Of a stretch of 64,000 bases of DNA, positions 48,351-58,249 are shown in pieces; position 1 is the stretch's first letter, and every line of letters starts with the position of its first letter. The DNA is from Agromyces tardus (GTDB lineage: Bacteria > Actinomycetota > Actinomycetes > Actinomycetales > Microbacteriaceae): positions 1-64,000 of the forward strand of contig NZ_RHHB01000008.1 in assembly GCF_003710805.1 (NCBI RefSeq), in the 5' to 3' direction. Below the pieces are notes generated by a model, which was not told the DNA's origin, made no database searches, and saw only the letters and a program-made list of their open reading frames with translations. The translations under genes were made by a program, and so were the position numbers.

Positions 48351-48371
48351 TACCATCGAACATATCTTCGA
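48351..48371 (+). promoter_or_regulatory. LexA (SOS) box with adjoining -10
   Basis: TCGAAC-ATAT-CTTCGA (48356-48371) differs by one base from the actinobacterial LexA consensus TCGAAC-N4-GTTCGA. TACCAT (48351-48356) just before it fits a -10, so the box would cover the start of transcription. GGAGG and the ATG at 48389 follow 18 nt on. Confidence 0.65.
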
Positions 48372-48388
48372 ATGTCGGTGGAGGTCGG

Positions 48389-48670
48389 ATGCTGCGCACT
48401 CAGGAGCCGGTCGAGGTCTGGACAGGCGAGGCCGGCGAGCCGCTGCGCCTCGTGTGGCGGGCGCGCCGCTTCCGCGTGAACGACACCCCCACCCCGCTCG
48501 TGGCGCCGTGCGACTGGTGGGAGCCGTTCGCCGACTCCGGCGCACCGGGCGGCCCGCCGCTCGAGATCACCGGTTGGCGATTCCAGGCGGTCACGGGCGA
48601 CGGAGAGGCCCACGTCTTCGACGTCGCCCATGACGGCACGCACTGGCAGCTGCTGCGCGTCTTCGACTGA
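48389..48670 (+). CDS. DUF6504-like small protein, predicted SOS-regulated
   Basis: The 93-residue protein reads as one small beta domain: QEPVEVWTGEAGEPLRLVWRARRFRVNDTPTPLVAPCDWWEPF...LEITGWRFQAVTGDGEAHVFDVAHDGTHWQLLRVFD. The PVEVW...P..L.WR.R.F.V...DWW...W...A.......Y/F.L......W.L..V.D layout matches DUF6504, a family I recall beside imuB/dnaE2 mutagenesis genes in Actinobacteria. Here no polymerase is adjacent: clpX lies convergent. GGAGG 4 nt before the ATG and the LexA box upstream support the start. Function unknown; a DNA-damage role is inferred. Confidence 0.8.
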   Translation: MLRTQEPVEVWTGEAGEPLRLVWRARRFRVNDTPTPLVAPCDWWEPFADSGAPGGPPLEITGWRFQAVTGDGEAHVFDVAHDGTHWQLLRVFD

Positions 48671-48715
48671 AGCAGGCCCGCACGTCAGGCCTGCATCGCG
48701 TTCTGCGCGAGGAGG

Positions 48716-49993
48716 CTAGGCCGACTTCTCGGCGCGGCGCGGCTTGTGCGGCACGATCGTCGGCGCCGCGTTCTCGAGCACCGACTCCTTCGTGACGACC
48801 ACGCGGGCGACGCCGGTGGTGGAGGGGACCTCGAACATGATGGGCCCGAGCACTTCCTCCATGATCGCCCGCAGGCCGCGCGCGCCCGTCTGCCGCAGCA
48901 CGGCGAGGTCGGCGATCGACTCCAGCGCGGCGTGCTCGAAGTCGAGCTGCACGCCGTCGAGCTCGAACATGCGCTGATACTGCTTCACGAGCGCGTTGCG
49001 CGGCTCGGTGAGGATCTCCATGAGCGCGTGCTGGTCGAGCGGCGTCACGGTCGCCACGACGGGAAGCCGTCCGATGAACTCGGGGATGAGGCCGAACTTG
49101 TGCAGGTCCTCGGGGAGCACCTCGCTGAACAGCTCCGCTTCGTCCTGCTTGGAGTGCAGCGGTGCGCCGAACCCGATGCCCCGCTTGCCGGCCCGCGACG
49201 AGATGATCTCCTCGAGCCCGGCGAACGCCCCGGCCACGATGAACAGCACGTTCGTCGTGTCGATCTGGATGAACTCCTGGTGCGGGTGCTTGCGGCCGCC
49301 CTGCGGCGGCACGGATGCGACGGTGCCCTCGAGGATCTTCAGCAGCGCCTGCTGCACGCCCTCACCCGACACGTCCCGCGTGATCGACGGGTTCTCGGCT
49401 TTGCGGGCGATCTTGTCGATCTCGTCGATGTAGATGATGCCGGTCTCGGCGCGCTTCACGTCGTAGTCGGCAGCCTGGATGAGCTTCAGGAGGATGTTCT
49501 CGACGTCTTCGCCGACGTAGCCGGCTTCGGTCAGCGCCGTGGCATCCGCCACCGCGAAGGGCACGTTGAGCTGCTTCGCGAGGGTCTGCGCAAGGTACGT
49601 CTTGCCGCAGCCCGTGGGGCCGATGAGGAGGATGTTCGACTTCGCGATCTCGACGTCGTCGTCGGCACGGTCGGCGGAGGTGATCGTGGCCCGGGCGCGC
49701 ACGCGCTTGTAGTGGTTGTAGACGGCGACGGCGAGGGCGCGCTTCGCGGCCTCCTGGCCGATGACGTACTCCTCGAGGAACGCGAAGATCTCCTTCGGCT
49801 TCGGGAGCTCGAACTCCCCCGCCTCGGCCTCGCCCGCCTCGGCGAGGCGCTCCTCGATGATCTCGTTGCAGAGCTCGACGCATTCGTCGCAGATGTAGAC
49901 GCCGGGTCCGGCGATGAGCTGCTGCACCTGCTTCTGGCTCTTGCCGCAGAAGGAGCACTTCAACAGGTCTGCGCTCTCCCCGATGCGTGCCAT
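48716..49993 (-). CDS. clpX: ATP-dependent Clp protease ATP-binding subunit ClpX
   Basis: The 425-residue unfoldase has the N-terminal zinc-binding domain ([30 protein letters not shown]), Walker [13 protein letters not shown], Walker [12 protein letters not shown], the pore loop region, and RGIGFG, the IGF-type loop that docks ClpP. It delivers substrates to ClpP1P2. I start at [11 protein letters not shown] (49993), the conserved family start, with AAAGGGAGGG upstream. A terminator and promoter separate it from clpP1-clpP2. Confidence 0.97.
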   Translation of the reverse strand: MARIGESADLLKCSFCGKSQKQVQQLIAGPGVYICDECVELCNEIIEERLAEAGEAEAGEFELPKPKEIFAFLEEYVIGQEAAKRALAVAVYNHYKRVRARATITSADRADDDVEIAKSNILLIGPTGCGKTYLAQTLAKQLNVPFAVADATALTEAGYVGEDVENILLKLIQAADYDVKRAETGIIYIDEIDKIARKAENPSITRDVSGEGVQQALLKILEGTVASVPPQGGRKHPHQEFIQIDTTNVLFIVAGAFAGLEEIISSRAGKRGIGFGAPLHSKQDEAELFSEVLPEDLHKFGLIPEFIGRLPVVATVTPLDQHALMEILTEPRNALVKQYQRMFELDGVQLDFEHAALESIADLAVLRQTGARGLRAIMEEVLGPIMFEVPSTTGVARVVVTKESVLENAAPTIVPHKPRRAEKSA

Positions 49994-50022
49994 CGCACCC
50001 TCCCTTTCACGCGTCTGCTCCG

Positions 50023-50028
50023 AGCCTA
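50023..50028 (-). promoter_or_regulatory. -10 box of clpX
   Basis: The minus strand reads TAGGCT, about 29 nt upstream of the clpX ATG with the ribosome binding site between. No clear -35. It would allow clpX to be expressed apart from clpP1P2. Confidence 0.45.
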
Positions 50029-50083
50029 GCCCGACCGCATGGGGGTGGGGCCCATACGCCACGGTTTGGCGGAAACGAAATGA

Positions 50084-50118
50084 CGAAGGGCGGATGCGGC
50101 ATCCGCACCCGCCCTTCG
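50084..50118 (-). terminator. clpP1-clpP2 terminator
   Basis: CGAAGGGCGG (50084-50093) pairs with CCGCCCTTCG (50109-50118). After one mismatch TGCGG (50095-50099) pairs with CCGCA (50103-50107), leaving a 3-nt loop. It begins 9 nt after the clpP2 stop and contains a repeat-motif copy (50096-50104). Confidence 0.75.
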
Positions 50119-50126
50119 GGGCCCGA

Positions 50127-50795
50127 TCAGCGCGCCAGCGACGGCAGCTGCTTGCGCGACGAGAGCACCTGGTCGATGAGGCCGTACTCGAGCGCCTCGT
50201 TCGCCGACAGGATCTTGTCGCGGTCGATGTCGGTGTTGACCTGCTCCTGCGTGCGGTTGGAGTGGCGCGCGAGCGTCTCCTCCAGCCACGAGCGCATGCG
50301 CAGGATCTCGGCCGCCTGGATCTCGATGTCGGATGCCTGGCCGTGCCCGGCCTCGCCCATCGCGGGCTGGTGGATCAGCACGCGGGCGTTCGGAAGCGCG
50401 AGGCGACGGCCGGGCGCGCCCGCCGCGGCGATGACCGCCGCAGCCGACGCAGCCTGTCCGAGCACCACGGTCTGGATCTGCGGCCGGATGTACTGCATCG
50501 TGTCGTAGATCGCCGTCATGGCCGTGAAGGAACCGCCGGGCGAGTTGATGTACATCATGATGTCGCGGTCGGGGTCCATCGACTCGAGCACGAGGAGCTG
50601 GGCCATGATGTCGTCGGCCGACGCATCGTCGACCTGCACGCCGAGGAAGATGATGCGGTCCTCGAAGAGCTTCGCGTACGGGTCCTGGCGCTTGTAGCCG
50701 TAGGCCGTGCGCTCCTCGAAGCTCGGCAGGATGTACCGGGAGCCTGGAGCCTGGACACCGCTGAACGCGGTGCCGCCGAAAGCAGGGGTGTTCAT
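50127..50795 (-). CDS. clpP2: ATP-dependent Clp protease proteolytic subunit ClpP2
   Basis: The 222-residue serine protease has the catalytic Ser in [16 protein letters not shown], the His in [20 protein letters not shown], and the Asp in [23 protein letters not shown]. Its N-terminus is extended, as in other actinobacterial ClpP2. It forms a mixed tetradecamer with ClpP1 and docks ClpX or ClpC. It starts 26 nt after clpP1. Confidence 0.96.
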   Translation of the reverse strand: MNTPAFGGTAFSGVQAPGSRYILPSFEERTAYGYKRQDPYAKLFEDRIIFLGVQVDDASADDIMAQLLVLESMDPDRDIMMYINSPGGSFTAMTAIYDTMQYIRPQIQTVVLGQAASAAAVIAAAGAPGRRLALPNARVLIHQPAMGEAGHGQASDIEIQAAEILRMRSWLEETLARHSNRTQEQVNTDIDRDKILSANEALEYGLIDQVLSSRKQLPSLAR

Positions 50796-50821
50796 TCGCT
50801 CGTTCTCTCTTCTCTCGGTGC

Positions 50822-51409
50822 CTACGCCTGGTCGGTTCCGCCGCCGCCGGACACGTCGAGCGCGGACTCGCGGATGTGGTCGACGAAGCCGTACTCGAGC
50901 GCCTCCTGCGCGTTGAACCAGCGGTCGCGGTCGCCGTCGCGGTTGATCTGCTCGACCGACTTGCCGGTCTGCGCCGCCGTGATCTCGGCGAGGCGCTTCT
51001 TCATGTCGAGGATCAGCTGGGCCTGCGTCTGGATGTCGCTCGACGTGCCGCCGAATCCGCCGTGCGGCTGGTGGAGCAGCACGCGCGCGTTGGGCGTGAT
51101 GTAGCGCTTGCCCTTGGTGCCCGCGGTGAGCAGCAGCTGGCCCATGGATGCGGCCATGCCGATGCCGACCGTGACGATGTCGTTGGGCACGAACTGCATC
51201 GTGTCGTAGATCGCCATGCCGGCCGTGATCGAGCCGCCGGGCGAGTTGATGTAGAGGTAGATGTCCTTCTTCGGGTCCTCGGCGGCGAGGAGCAGCAGCT
51301 TCGCCGCGATCTCATTGGCGTTGTCGTCGCGCACCTCGGATCCCAGCCAGATGATGCGGTCCTTCAGCAGTCGATCGAAAACACTGGGTCCCAGTGTCGG
51401 TTCGGCCAT
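50822..51409 (-). CDS. clpP1: ATP-dependent Clp protease proteolytic subunit ClpP1
   Basis: The 195-residue subunit has [10 protein letters not shown], the catalytic Ser in [13 protein letters not shown], the His in [12 protein letters not shown], and the Asp in [24 protein letters not shown] start at [18 protein letters not shown] (51409), the family start. The minus strand has TAGATT (51442-51447) as a possible -10. ClpP1P2 is normally essential in Actinobacteria. Confidence 0.96.
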   Translation of the reverse strand: MAEPTLGPSVFDRLLKDRIIWLGSEVRDDNANEIAAKLLLLAAEDPKKDIYLYINSPGGSITAGMAIYDTMQFVPNDIVTVGIGMAASMGQLLLTAGTKGKRYITPNARVLLHQPHGGFGGTSSDIQTQAQLILDMKKRLAEITAAQTGKSVEQINRDGDRDRWFNAQEALEYGFVDHIRESALDVSGGGGTDQA

Positions 51410-51481
51410 GTGTCGCTCCGTTTCGGTTGTCGCTTGTCTCGAATCTATCCGGTGCAACGCGCGCGATCCGGGCTGTTCGCC

Positions 51482-51964
51482 CTAGGCGGATGCCGCGAGC
51501 TCCGCTGCGTACGCGGCGAGCGAAACGCGGTAGCGGGGCAGGTGCGGCGCGAGCGCGCCGAGGGCCTCGGATGCCGCGCGGCGGGCGTCGCCGGCCGAGA
51601 CCCGCGCGAGCGCGCGGAACGCGACGACGGCGTCGCGCAGTTCCCCGGCCTCGGGCTCGATCGCGTCGAGCAGCGCGATGGACTCGAGCGGACGACCCAG
51701 GTTGCGCAGCGTCGAGGCCAGCTGCACGTGCGCCTGCACGCGTTCGGATCCCCCGAGGCCGTTCGCGAGGGCCGCGCGGTAGAGGGGTTCCGCTTCCTCC
51801 TCGAGGCCCGCGGAGTCGCGCGCGCCGGCCCGCTCGAAGAGGGCGAGCGGATCCGCCTCCGGCCGCTCGGCGGCGAGCGCGTCGATGCGGCGCACGACCT
51901 CGTCGTCGCCGAGCTCGTCCGTCGCCGCCCACACGGCGTGGACGCGCTCCTGCCAGTCGGTCAT
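51482..51964 (-). CDS. Tetratricopeptide-repeat protein
   Basis: The 160-residue all-helical protein has TPR-like units (DPLALFERAGARDSAGLEEEAEPLYRAALANGLGGSERVQAHVQLASTLRNLGRPLESIALLD) and no membrane segment. TPR proteins of this type bind partners rather than catalyse, and the partner is unknown. It lies upstream of clpP1 on the same strand, 72 nt apart, with a -10 candidate for clpP1 between them. Confidence 0.85.
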   Translation of the reverse strand: MTDWQERVHAVWAATDELGDDEVVRRIDALAAERPEADPLALFERAGARDSAGLEEEAEPLYRAALANGLGGSERVQAHVQLASTLRNLGRPLESIALLDAIEPEAGELRDAVVAFRALARVSAGDARRAASEALGALAPHLPRYRVSLAAYAAELAASA

Positions 51965-52126
51965 GCGGGTGTCCCTCCGGTCGTCCCTCGACGATATCGG
52001 GTGCGTCGCGCGGAGCCGCCGCCCGGTGGGCCGAAGGTCATGACCCCGCGGTCCGGCCCGCCCCTATCGTGTGGGGCACCACGCGGTGGTGGTGGCCCGA
52101 GGGTCCGGAAGGCGAGGCGGCGGCGC
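51965..52126. other. Intergenic region, divergent TPR / small membrane protein genes
   Basis: The 162-nt gap should hold both promoters. CTATCG (about 52063) and the GC-rich rest give no confident -10. I see no palindrome or conserved RNA. Confidence 0.3.
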
Positions 52127-52393
52127 ATGGCGGTGCAGGTGTTCCCGGCGAAGCGGCTGGGATGGTGGGGACTCGGCGTGACGCTGGCGTTCATCCTGCT
52201 GTTCGTCCTCAAGGTCGGCGTCGCGTTCCCGCTGCCGAGCCCGCTCATCTTCGGCGTCGGGGTGATCGGCGTGGTGCTGTCGATCTGGGCGGTCGTGCGC
52301 GGCGATCGATCCCTCGTGCTCATCATCCTGGCCGCCGTCGTCGCGGTGTTCGTGCTGTTCTTCGTGGGCGGCGAGCTGCTCTTCCCGCACTGA
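52127..52393 (+). CDS. Small membrane protein, three helices
   Basis: The 88-residue protein is almost entirely membrane-embedded: GWWGLGVTLAFILLFVLKVGVAF, LIFGVGVIGVVLSIWAVV and SLVLIILAAVVAVFVLFFVGGELLF, with short charged loops (RGDR). I recognise no functional family. Codon third positions are strongly G/C, as in true genes here. It is convergent with tig, sharing a terminator. The upstream longer ORF is a shadow of clpP1 and the TPR gene. Confidence 0.75.
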   Translation: MAVQVFPAKRLGWWGLGVTLAFILLFVLKVGVAFPLPSPLIFGVGVIGVVLSIWAVVRGDRSLVLIILAAVVAVFVLFFVGGELLFPH

Positions 52394-52413
52394 GCCGTCG
52401 CTCGCCGGGACGA

Positions 52414-52449
52414 CGAAGGGCCGGATGCGCTGCGGCATCCGGCCCTTCG
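52414..52449. terminator. Bidirectional terminator containing the repeat motif
   Basis: CGAAGGGCCGGATGC (52414-52428) pairs perfectly with GCATCCGGCCCTTCG (52435-52449) around a 6-nt loop. It lies between the convergent small membrane protein and tig genes. The right arm carries a motif copy (52432-52440). Confidence 0.85.
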
Positions 52450-52470
52450 CTCGACATCGTCGAGAGGTGA

Positions 52471-53931
52471 CTACTCTGCGTCGTCCGTCTTGGCGGCGCG
52501 CTTGCGGGCCGGCTTCTTCGGCTCCTCGGCGTCCGCCTCGTCGGCGGCAGCGTCGTCGGCCGCCTTCTTGGTCGTGCGCTTCTTCGGGGCCGGCTTCGCC
52601 TCGGCCTCGTCGGACGCGGCCTCCGCCTGCTCGGCCTCGGCTTCCGCCTCGTCGCCGACGGCGGTGAACTCCGAGAGGTCGACGGGATTGCCGGCGGCAT
52701 CCGTGACCTTGGCCTTGCCGAGTGCGATCGCGAGGGCCTTGTTGCGGGCGACCTCGCCGACCATGGCGGGGATCTGACCGTTCTGGCTCAGGATCTGCAC
52801 GAACTCGTTGGGGTCCATGCCGTACTGAGCGGCACCCTGCACGAGGTACTGGGTGAGCTCGTCCTGGCTGACCTGCACCTTCTCCGCCTCGGCGATCGCG
52901 TCGAGCACGATCTGGGTCTGGAACGCCTTGGTGCTCGACTCGGTCACCTCGGCGCGGTGCTCGTCGTCTTCGAGGCGGCCCTCGGACTCGAGGTGACGGT
53001 GCACCTCGTCCTCGATGACGCTGTCGGCGACCGGAACCTCGACGAGCTCGAGGAGCTTGTCGACGAGGAGGTCGCGGGCCTGGCTGCCCTGGCCGAACGA
53101 CTTGTTGCGGGCGACCTGCTCGGTGAGGCTGGCCGTGAGCTCGTCGAGGGTGTCGAACTCGCTCGCGATCTGCGCGAAGTCGTCGTCGGCCTCGGGGAGC
53201 TCGCGCTCCTTGACGGCCGTGACGGTGACGGTGATCTCGGCGGTCTCGCCCTCGTGGTCGCCGCCGAGCAGCTTCGACTCGAAGGTGGTGGTCTCGCCCG
53301 CGGTGAGCGAGTCGAGCGCCTCGTCGATGCCCTCGAGCAACTCGCCCGAGCCGAGCTCGTAGGAGATGCCGCTCGCGGTGTCGACCTCGGTGCCGTCGAT
53401 CACGGCGACGAGGTCGAGCGTGACGAAGTCGCCCGACTTCGCGGGGCGGTCGACCGTGATGAGCGTGCCGAAGCGGCTGCGCAGCCGCTCGAGCTCAGCG
53501 GTGACCTCGTCGTCGCCCACCTCGACCGAGTCGACGGTGATCTCGAGGCCGCGGTAGTCGGGGAGCTCGATCTCGGGACGCACGTCGACCTCGATCGCGA
53601 GGAGCAGGTCGCCCGAGAAGTCGGCCTCGTTCGGCCACTCGACGATGTCGGCGTTGGGGCGGCCGAGCGGGCGGAGCTCGTGCTCGGTGACCGCGGCGCG
53701 GTAGAAGCCGTCGAGGCCCTCGTTCACCGCGTGCTCGAGCACGGCGGCCTTGCCGACCCGCTGGTCGATGATGGGCGGCGGCACCTTGCCCTTGCGGAAG
53801 CCGGGCACGTTGATCTGCTCGGCGATGTGCTCGTAGGCATGGGCGATGCTGGGCTTCAGCTCCTCGGGCGTCACCGAGATGGTGAGCTTGGCGCGCGTGG
53901 GGCTCAGCTTCTCAACCGAAGTGGTCGGCAT
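52471..53931 (-). CDS. tig: Trigger factor
   Basis: The 486-residue ribosome-associated chaperone has the ribosome-docking signature [18 protein letters not shown] (about 42-59), an FKBP-like PPIase domain in the middle ([21 protein letters not shown]...[14 protein letters not shown]) and the helical C-terminal arms. It ends in a 60-residue tail of alternating acidic and Lys/Ala-rich stretches ([20 protein letters not shown]), an actinobacterial extension. It lies downstream of tRNA-Pro and upstream of the shared terminator. Confidence 0.97.
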   Translation of the reverse strand: MPTTSVEKLSPTRAKLTISVTPEELKPSIAHAYEHIAEQINVPGFRKGKVPPPIIDQRVGKAAVLEHAVNEGLDGFYRAAVTEHELRPLGRPNADIVEWPNEADFSGDLLLAIEVDVRPEIELPDYRGLEITVDSVEVGDDEVTAELERLRSRFGTLITVDRPAKSGDFVTLDLVAVIDGTEVDTASGISYELGSGELLEGIDEALDSLTAGETTTFESKLLGGDHEGETAEITVTVTAVKERELPEADDDFAQIASEFDTLDELTASLTEQVARNKSFGQGSQARDLLVDKLLELVEVPVADSVIEDEVHRHLESEGRLEDDEHRAEVTESSTKAFQTQIVLDAIAEAEKVQVSQDELTQYLVQGAAQYGMDPNEFVQILSQNGQIPAMVGEVARNKALAIALGKAKVTDAAGNPVDLSEFTAVGDEAEAEAEQAEAASDEAEAKPAPKKRTTKKAADDAAADEADAEEPKKPARKRAAKTDDAE

Positions 53932-53981
53932 GGGGAAGATCTCCTGTTGTGTGGAAAGTTCGTGTCGGATCTCACGACCCG

Positions 53982-54056
53982 TCGGGGCGACAGGATTCGA
54001 ACCTGCGACCTCCCGCTCCCAAAGCGGGCGCTCTAGCCAAGCTGAGCTACGCCCCG
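53982..54056 (-). tRNA. tRNA-Pro (anticodon TGG)
   Basis: Acceptor CGGGGCG/CGCCCCG, anticodon arm CCCGC-TTTGGGA-GCGGG and T-loop GGTTCGAATCC form a standard cloverleaf. CCA is not encoded. It lies 50 nt upstream of tig on the same strand. TAGACT (54130-54135, minus) is a possible -10. Confidence 0.96.
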
Positions 54057-54305
54057 AGTCGCTGACTCAACTCGTCAGCCCATCCGCGACGGCACGCCGA
54101 ACGCGCCGGAATACGGATGAACCCACGAAAGTCTACTGCACGGGCCGCACGCTCCCGGGCCGCCCCGGTGCGCCGGCGGATCCGACCCGATTCGGGCGCC
54201 TCCGCGGCGGTGCGCTCGGCTCGACCCGCCCGCAGGCCGACTGCGGGATCCGGCGACCCTGTGGAAATCCTGTACGGTCGCCGAACGGCATGCCAGAGTG
54301 AGCGC

Positions 54306-57300
54306 ATGCCAGAGACGACGCGACCCGGACCGTTCCCCAGGGACCCGCGAAGCTGGCCGACCGACCCCGCACAACTCGTCGACACGACCCTCTGCCCGTC
54401 CTGCTTCTCACGGCTCAGGAGCACCACGTGCGAGGTGTGCGGTCTGCAGCTCGCCGTGCCCGCGGCATCCGAACTGCTGGCCGCCTCGACACGGGTGTAC
54501 GAGGCGGAGCGCGGGCGCCAGGCCGTCATCGCGCGCATGCGGTCGGACCAGGCAGCCGCGTTCGAGGCCGCGGGCGCGGCAGCGTGGTGGTCGACGGCGC
54601 CCGCCAGGCCCCCGGTGCCGGCGGCTGCGGCACCGGCGGCACCGGTGGCCGGAGCTGCGCCCGTTGCCACGACGGCCGCACCGGTGGCGGCCCCCGCCGG
54701 CGGAGGAGCGCCGGGCGCTCCTCCGACCGTCGCCGCCGGCCCGCCGGCCCCGCGTCGCTCCGGCGTGCAGGTGCTCCTGCTCGCACTCGGGGTCGTGCTG
54801 CTCTCGGTCGCCGCGATCGTGTTCCTCTTCGTGGCCTACCTCGTGGCGAGCCTCGAGGTGCGTTCGATCATCATCGCGTCCGCGAGCGTGCTGGTGCTCG
54901 CGCTCGCGTGGTTCCTCCGGGCGCGTCGGCTCCCCGGCACCGCGGAGGGCGTGGCATCCGTCGCGGTGGTGCTGCTCCTGCTCGACGTGTACACCGTGCG
55001 CGCGAACGACGTCTTCGGCACGGGGTCGCTCCGAGTCTCGACGTACTGGGGTGCTGCACTGCTCGTCGTCGCGGGGCTGCTCGCCGCGTCCCGCCTCGTG
55101 AGCGGGGTCCGGGTGCCGGGCTTCGCGGCCGCCGGCATCACCCCGGTCGCGCTGTTCCTGCTCGCCGCGGGGCTCGTGTCCGAGTCCGACGTCCCGACCG
55201 GCGTGTGGCTCGGCTTCCTCGCCGCCGCGACCGCCGGCCTCGCCGCGCTGTTCGTGCGGCCCCGGGTCGAACGCACGGTGGTGCTCATCGAGTCGGGAGC
55301 CGCCGGCGCGCTCGCCTTCCTCACGGCGATCTGGGCGCTCCCCGACATCACCTGGAGTGCGACATGGGCCTTCGGCGCGGTCGCGGTGGTCTGGCTGCTG
55401 GCGGTGGCCGCACTGCGACTGCCGACCGCGCGCCTCCACCCGGCGTGGTCGCAGGTGGCCGCGGTCATCGCCGGCGCGAGCGCGGCGCTCGCCCCGACGC
55501 TCGGCGTGGCCGGCGAACTCGAGGCCGCCGACGCCGTCTGGATCGCTCCCGCTGCCGCGACCGCGGTCGCGTGCGTGCTCGCGGCATTCACGCTCCGACG
55601 CGGCATCCACGCCGACGCGCGCAACGCATTCCTCCCGGCCGCGGCCGTCGCCGTCCTCGCATCAGTGCCCGGCATCCAGCTCGGCGTCACCGCGATCGCC
55701 GGGCTGCTGTTCAAACGGTTCCTCGTCTGGGCGGTCCCCGGCGACGCGAATGTGAGCACGACCTCCTTCGACTCCGAGCCCGGGGTCGTGCTGACTCCGA
55801 TCGTGATGGCGATCGGGGCGGCGATCGCGCTGTCGTTCCTGCGTCGGCTTCGCACCCTCATGGCCCTCCCCCTGGGTTTCGCGCTGTTCACCGTCGTGGC
55901 GGCGAGCGGCATCGCATCGACCATCTCGGTGGCGGTCCTGATCCTGCTCGCGCTTGCGACCGGTGCCCTCGCCGTCGCCGCAACGCCCGTGTCCCGGCGT
56001 CTTCGTGGTTCCATCCCGACGCTCGCGGCGGCCGGGATGACCGCGGCCGCGATGACATGGGCGATCGCCCACGCGAGCACCGACATCTGGTGGTGGGCGG
56101 TCACCGCCGTCCTCCTGCTCTCGGTCGCGGGCCGCGTGCTCGCAGCGCGTGTCTGGTCCGCGGCCTCGGCGGGGGTCTTCGGCATCCTGCACCTCGTGGT
56201 GACGACCACCGTGTTCGCGATCACCATGGCGACACTGCCCGGCTGGGCGGATGCGGCGCACCACCCGTTCCCTGCGCCATGGGACTCCCCGTGGATGTGC
56301 GCCGGCACTGCGTGCGCGCTCGTCCTCGGCGGGCTCGCGTTCGCACCGCGGCTCGCGCGCGGCGACCGCGCTGCGCTGGTGGCGCCGCCGTTCGCCGCTG
56401 CGCTGATCGCCGCGACGGCGCTCGTCGTCGTGCCGACTCCCACGCTGGCCTGGGTTCCCGCGATGGTCCTTGCGATCGCAGCGGGACTGTGGCTCCGTCC
56501 GTCGGTGCCCGTCGAACCGCGAGTGGCCTTCGGCGCAGCGACTCCACTCGCCCTCGGCCTCGGCACCGCCGGCCTCGCGCACCAGTTCGCCGGGGCGCCC
56601 GTCGTCGCCCTCGGCCTCGCCGGGGCCGCGCTGGTGGGCGCGGGCCTCGCGCACGTCGTACGCCGGCTGGGCGCCGCGACGACGGCCGCCTGGAGCGCTG
56701 CGGTCGGGTTCGTCGCGGTGGTCGCCCTCGGGGTCGGCGTCGGCGTCGGCCCCGTCTACGCCGCCGAGCCGTGGCTCGTGCTCCTCGTCCTCACGCCCGT
56801 CCCCGTCATCCTCGCGGGCGTCAGCGGCGACCCGATCGGCGGCGATTCGCCGCTCCGCCATCTCTCGTGGCTCAGCCTCGCCCTCGCGGTCGCGACCGTG
56901 TGGACGTGGCTGGCCGGCGACGCCGTGACCGACGTCGAGGCCTATTCGCTGCCGCTCGCCGCTGCGCTCGCGATCGCGGGCGCGCTCATCACCTGGCGGC
57001 GCACCGCTGCCGCATCGACCGCCGCCGGCCGCACGACGCTCTTCGCGTCGGCTGCCGCCGTCGCCGTGCTCCCGAGCGTGGCTTCCTCGGCCGGATCCGA
57101 ACTCCGCACCCTCGTCCTCGTCTCGATCGGCGCGGTCGTCGTGATCGCCGGTCAGTTCCTTCCCGAGCGTTCGCGCGGCGTCCCGATCCGGCTGCTCGCC
57201 GTCGTCGCGGGATGGACCGCGGTCACCGGCGCAGCGCTCGTGCGCGGCACGGCGGTGGCGGCGGGCGAGCCCAGCGCGCTGATCCCCGAGTTCTGGCCCT

Positions 57301-58042
57301 TCATCGGGTTCGCGACGGGAGTGTTCGGTGCGATCGCGTGGGCATGGACGGGCTCGCGGCCGGCCATGCTCGCGGAGTGGATGCTGGCGGCATCGCTCGT
57401 GCTCGGCACCGTGCCGACCGTGGTCGCCATCGCGTACGACGATCAGCCGACGCTTCGGGCCGCCGTGCTGCTTCCCGCCCTCGCAGCCGTGCACATCGCG
57501 AATGCGTCCCTCTCGCGTCGGCCGTTCGCGGGGGCGGTGCTCGGCTGGAGCTCGCTCGGCGCGCTCGTCGCCTGGTCGGTGCTGGTCCTCGTCCTCGGCA
57601 CGGTGGACCCGTTCGACGTGACCACGATTCCCCTCGCTGCCGCGCTCATCGGCGCCGGCGCACTGCGGATGCGCCGCTCCCCCGCGCTCGGCAGCTGGCC
57701 CGCCCTCGGGCCCGGGCTCGCGGTGCTGTTGATCCCGTGGCTCGTCGCCGACTGGACGGACTCCGAGCTCTGGCGCATCGTGACGCTGGGCATCGTGTCC
57801 GTGGCTGCGGTGGTCGCCGGCGCGGTGTGGCGGCTGGAGGCACCACTGCTCCTCGGCGCGGCCGTGCTGCTCGTGCACGCGCTCAACAGCTCTGGCCGTG
57901 GATCACGTGGCTGTACGAGGCCGTCTGGTGGTGGCTCTGGCTCGCGATCGCCGGTGCGCTGCTCATCGCGCTCGCGGCAACGTACGAACGGCAACTCCGC
58001 CTCGCCCGGGGCGTCGTGCGCACGATCGCAGCCCTGCGCTGA
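54306..58042 (+). CDS. Large polytopic SCO7613-type membrane protein, apparent frameshift near the 3' end
   Basis: The protein starts PETTRPGPFPRDPRSWPTDPAQLVDTTLCPSCFSRLRSTTCEVCG, a zinc ribbon (CPSC...CEVC). A coiled region and an Ala/Pro linker follow, then about 30 hydrophobic helices over roughly 1,000 residues. Around 57885-57893 the frame breaks. Upstream it reads ...LLVHALNS, and the next frame continues QLWPWITWLYEAVWWWLWLAIAGALLIALAATYERQLR to a TGA at 58042, the conserved C-terminus of SCO7613-type proteins. One missing base near CTCAACAG would restore the whole. Function unknown. The unshifted frame ends in Ser/Arg-rich nonsense at 58085. Confidence 0.85.
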
Positions 58043-58109
58043 CGCGGGCGCGTCACGGATCGCGGGTCGTCGTGTACTACGATGATCCAGTGCCCGCGCG
58101 CGGGCGCTC

Positions 58110-58183
58110 GGGGATGTAGCTCAATGGTAGAGCCTCAGTCTTCCAAACTGATTACGCGGGTTCGATTCCCGTCATCCCCTCCA
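58110..58183 (+). tRNA. tRNA-Gly (anticodon TCC)
   Basis: Acceptor GGGGATG/CATCCCC, D-loop TAGCTCAATGGTAGAGC, anticodon arm TCAGT-CTTCCAA-ACTGA, T-loop GGTTCGATTCC and encoded CCA (58181-58183) are all present. Confidence 0.97.
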
Positions 58184-58203
58184 TGTGATGTCTCACGCAG
58201 TGT

Positions 58204-58224
58204 GAACCGCTGAACCCGCGGTTC
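58204..58224 (+). terminator. Short hairpin after tRNA-Gly
   Basis: GAACCGC (58204-58210) pairs with GCGGTTC (58218-58224) around a 7-nt loop, 20 nt past the tRNA. Confidence 0.45.
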
Positions 58225-58249
58225 GTCGGCGGGCCGATACGCTCAGCCG

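Noticed and set aside
57895-58085. The unshifted C-terminal end of the SCO7613-type ORF
   Set aside because: SSGRGSRGCTRPSGGG... is a Ser/Arg-rich out-of-frame product. The conserved C-terminus lies in the other frame.
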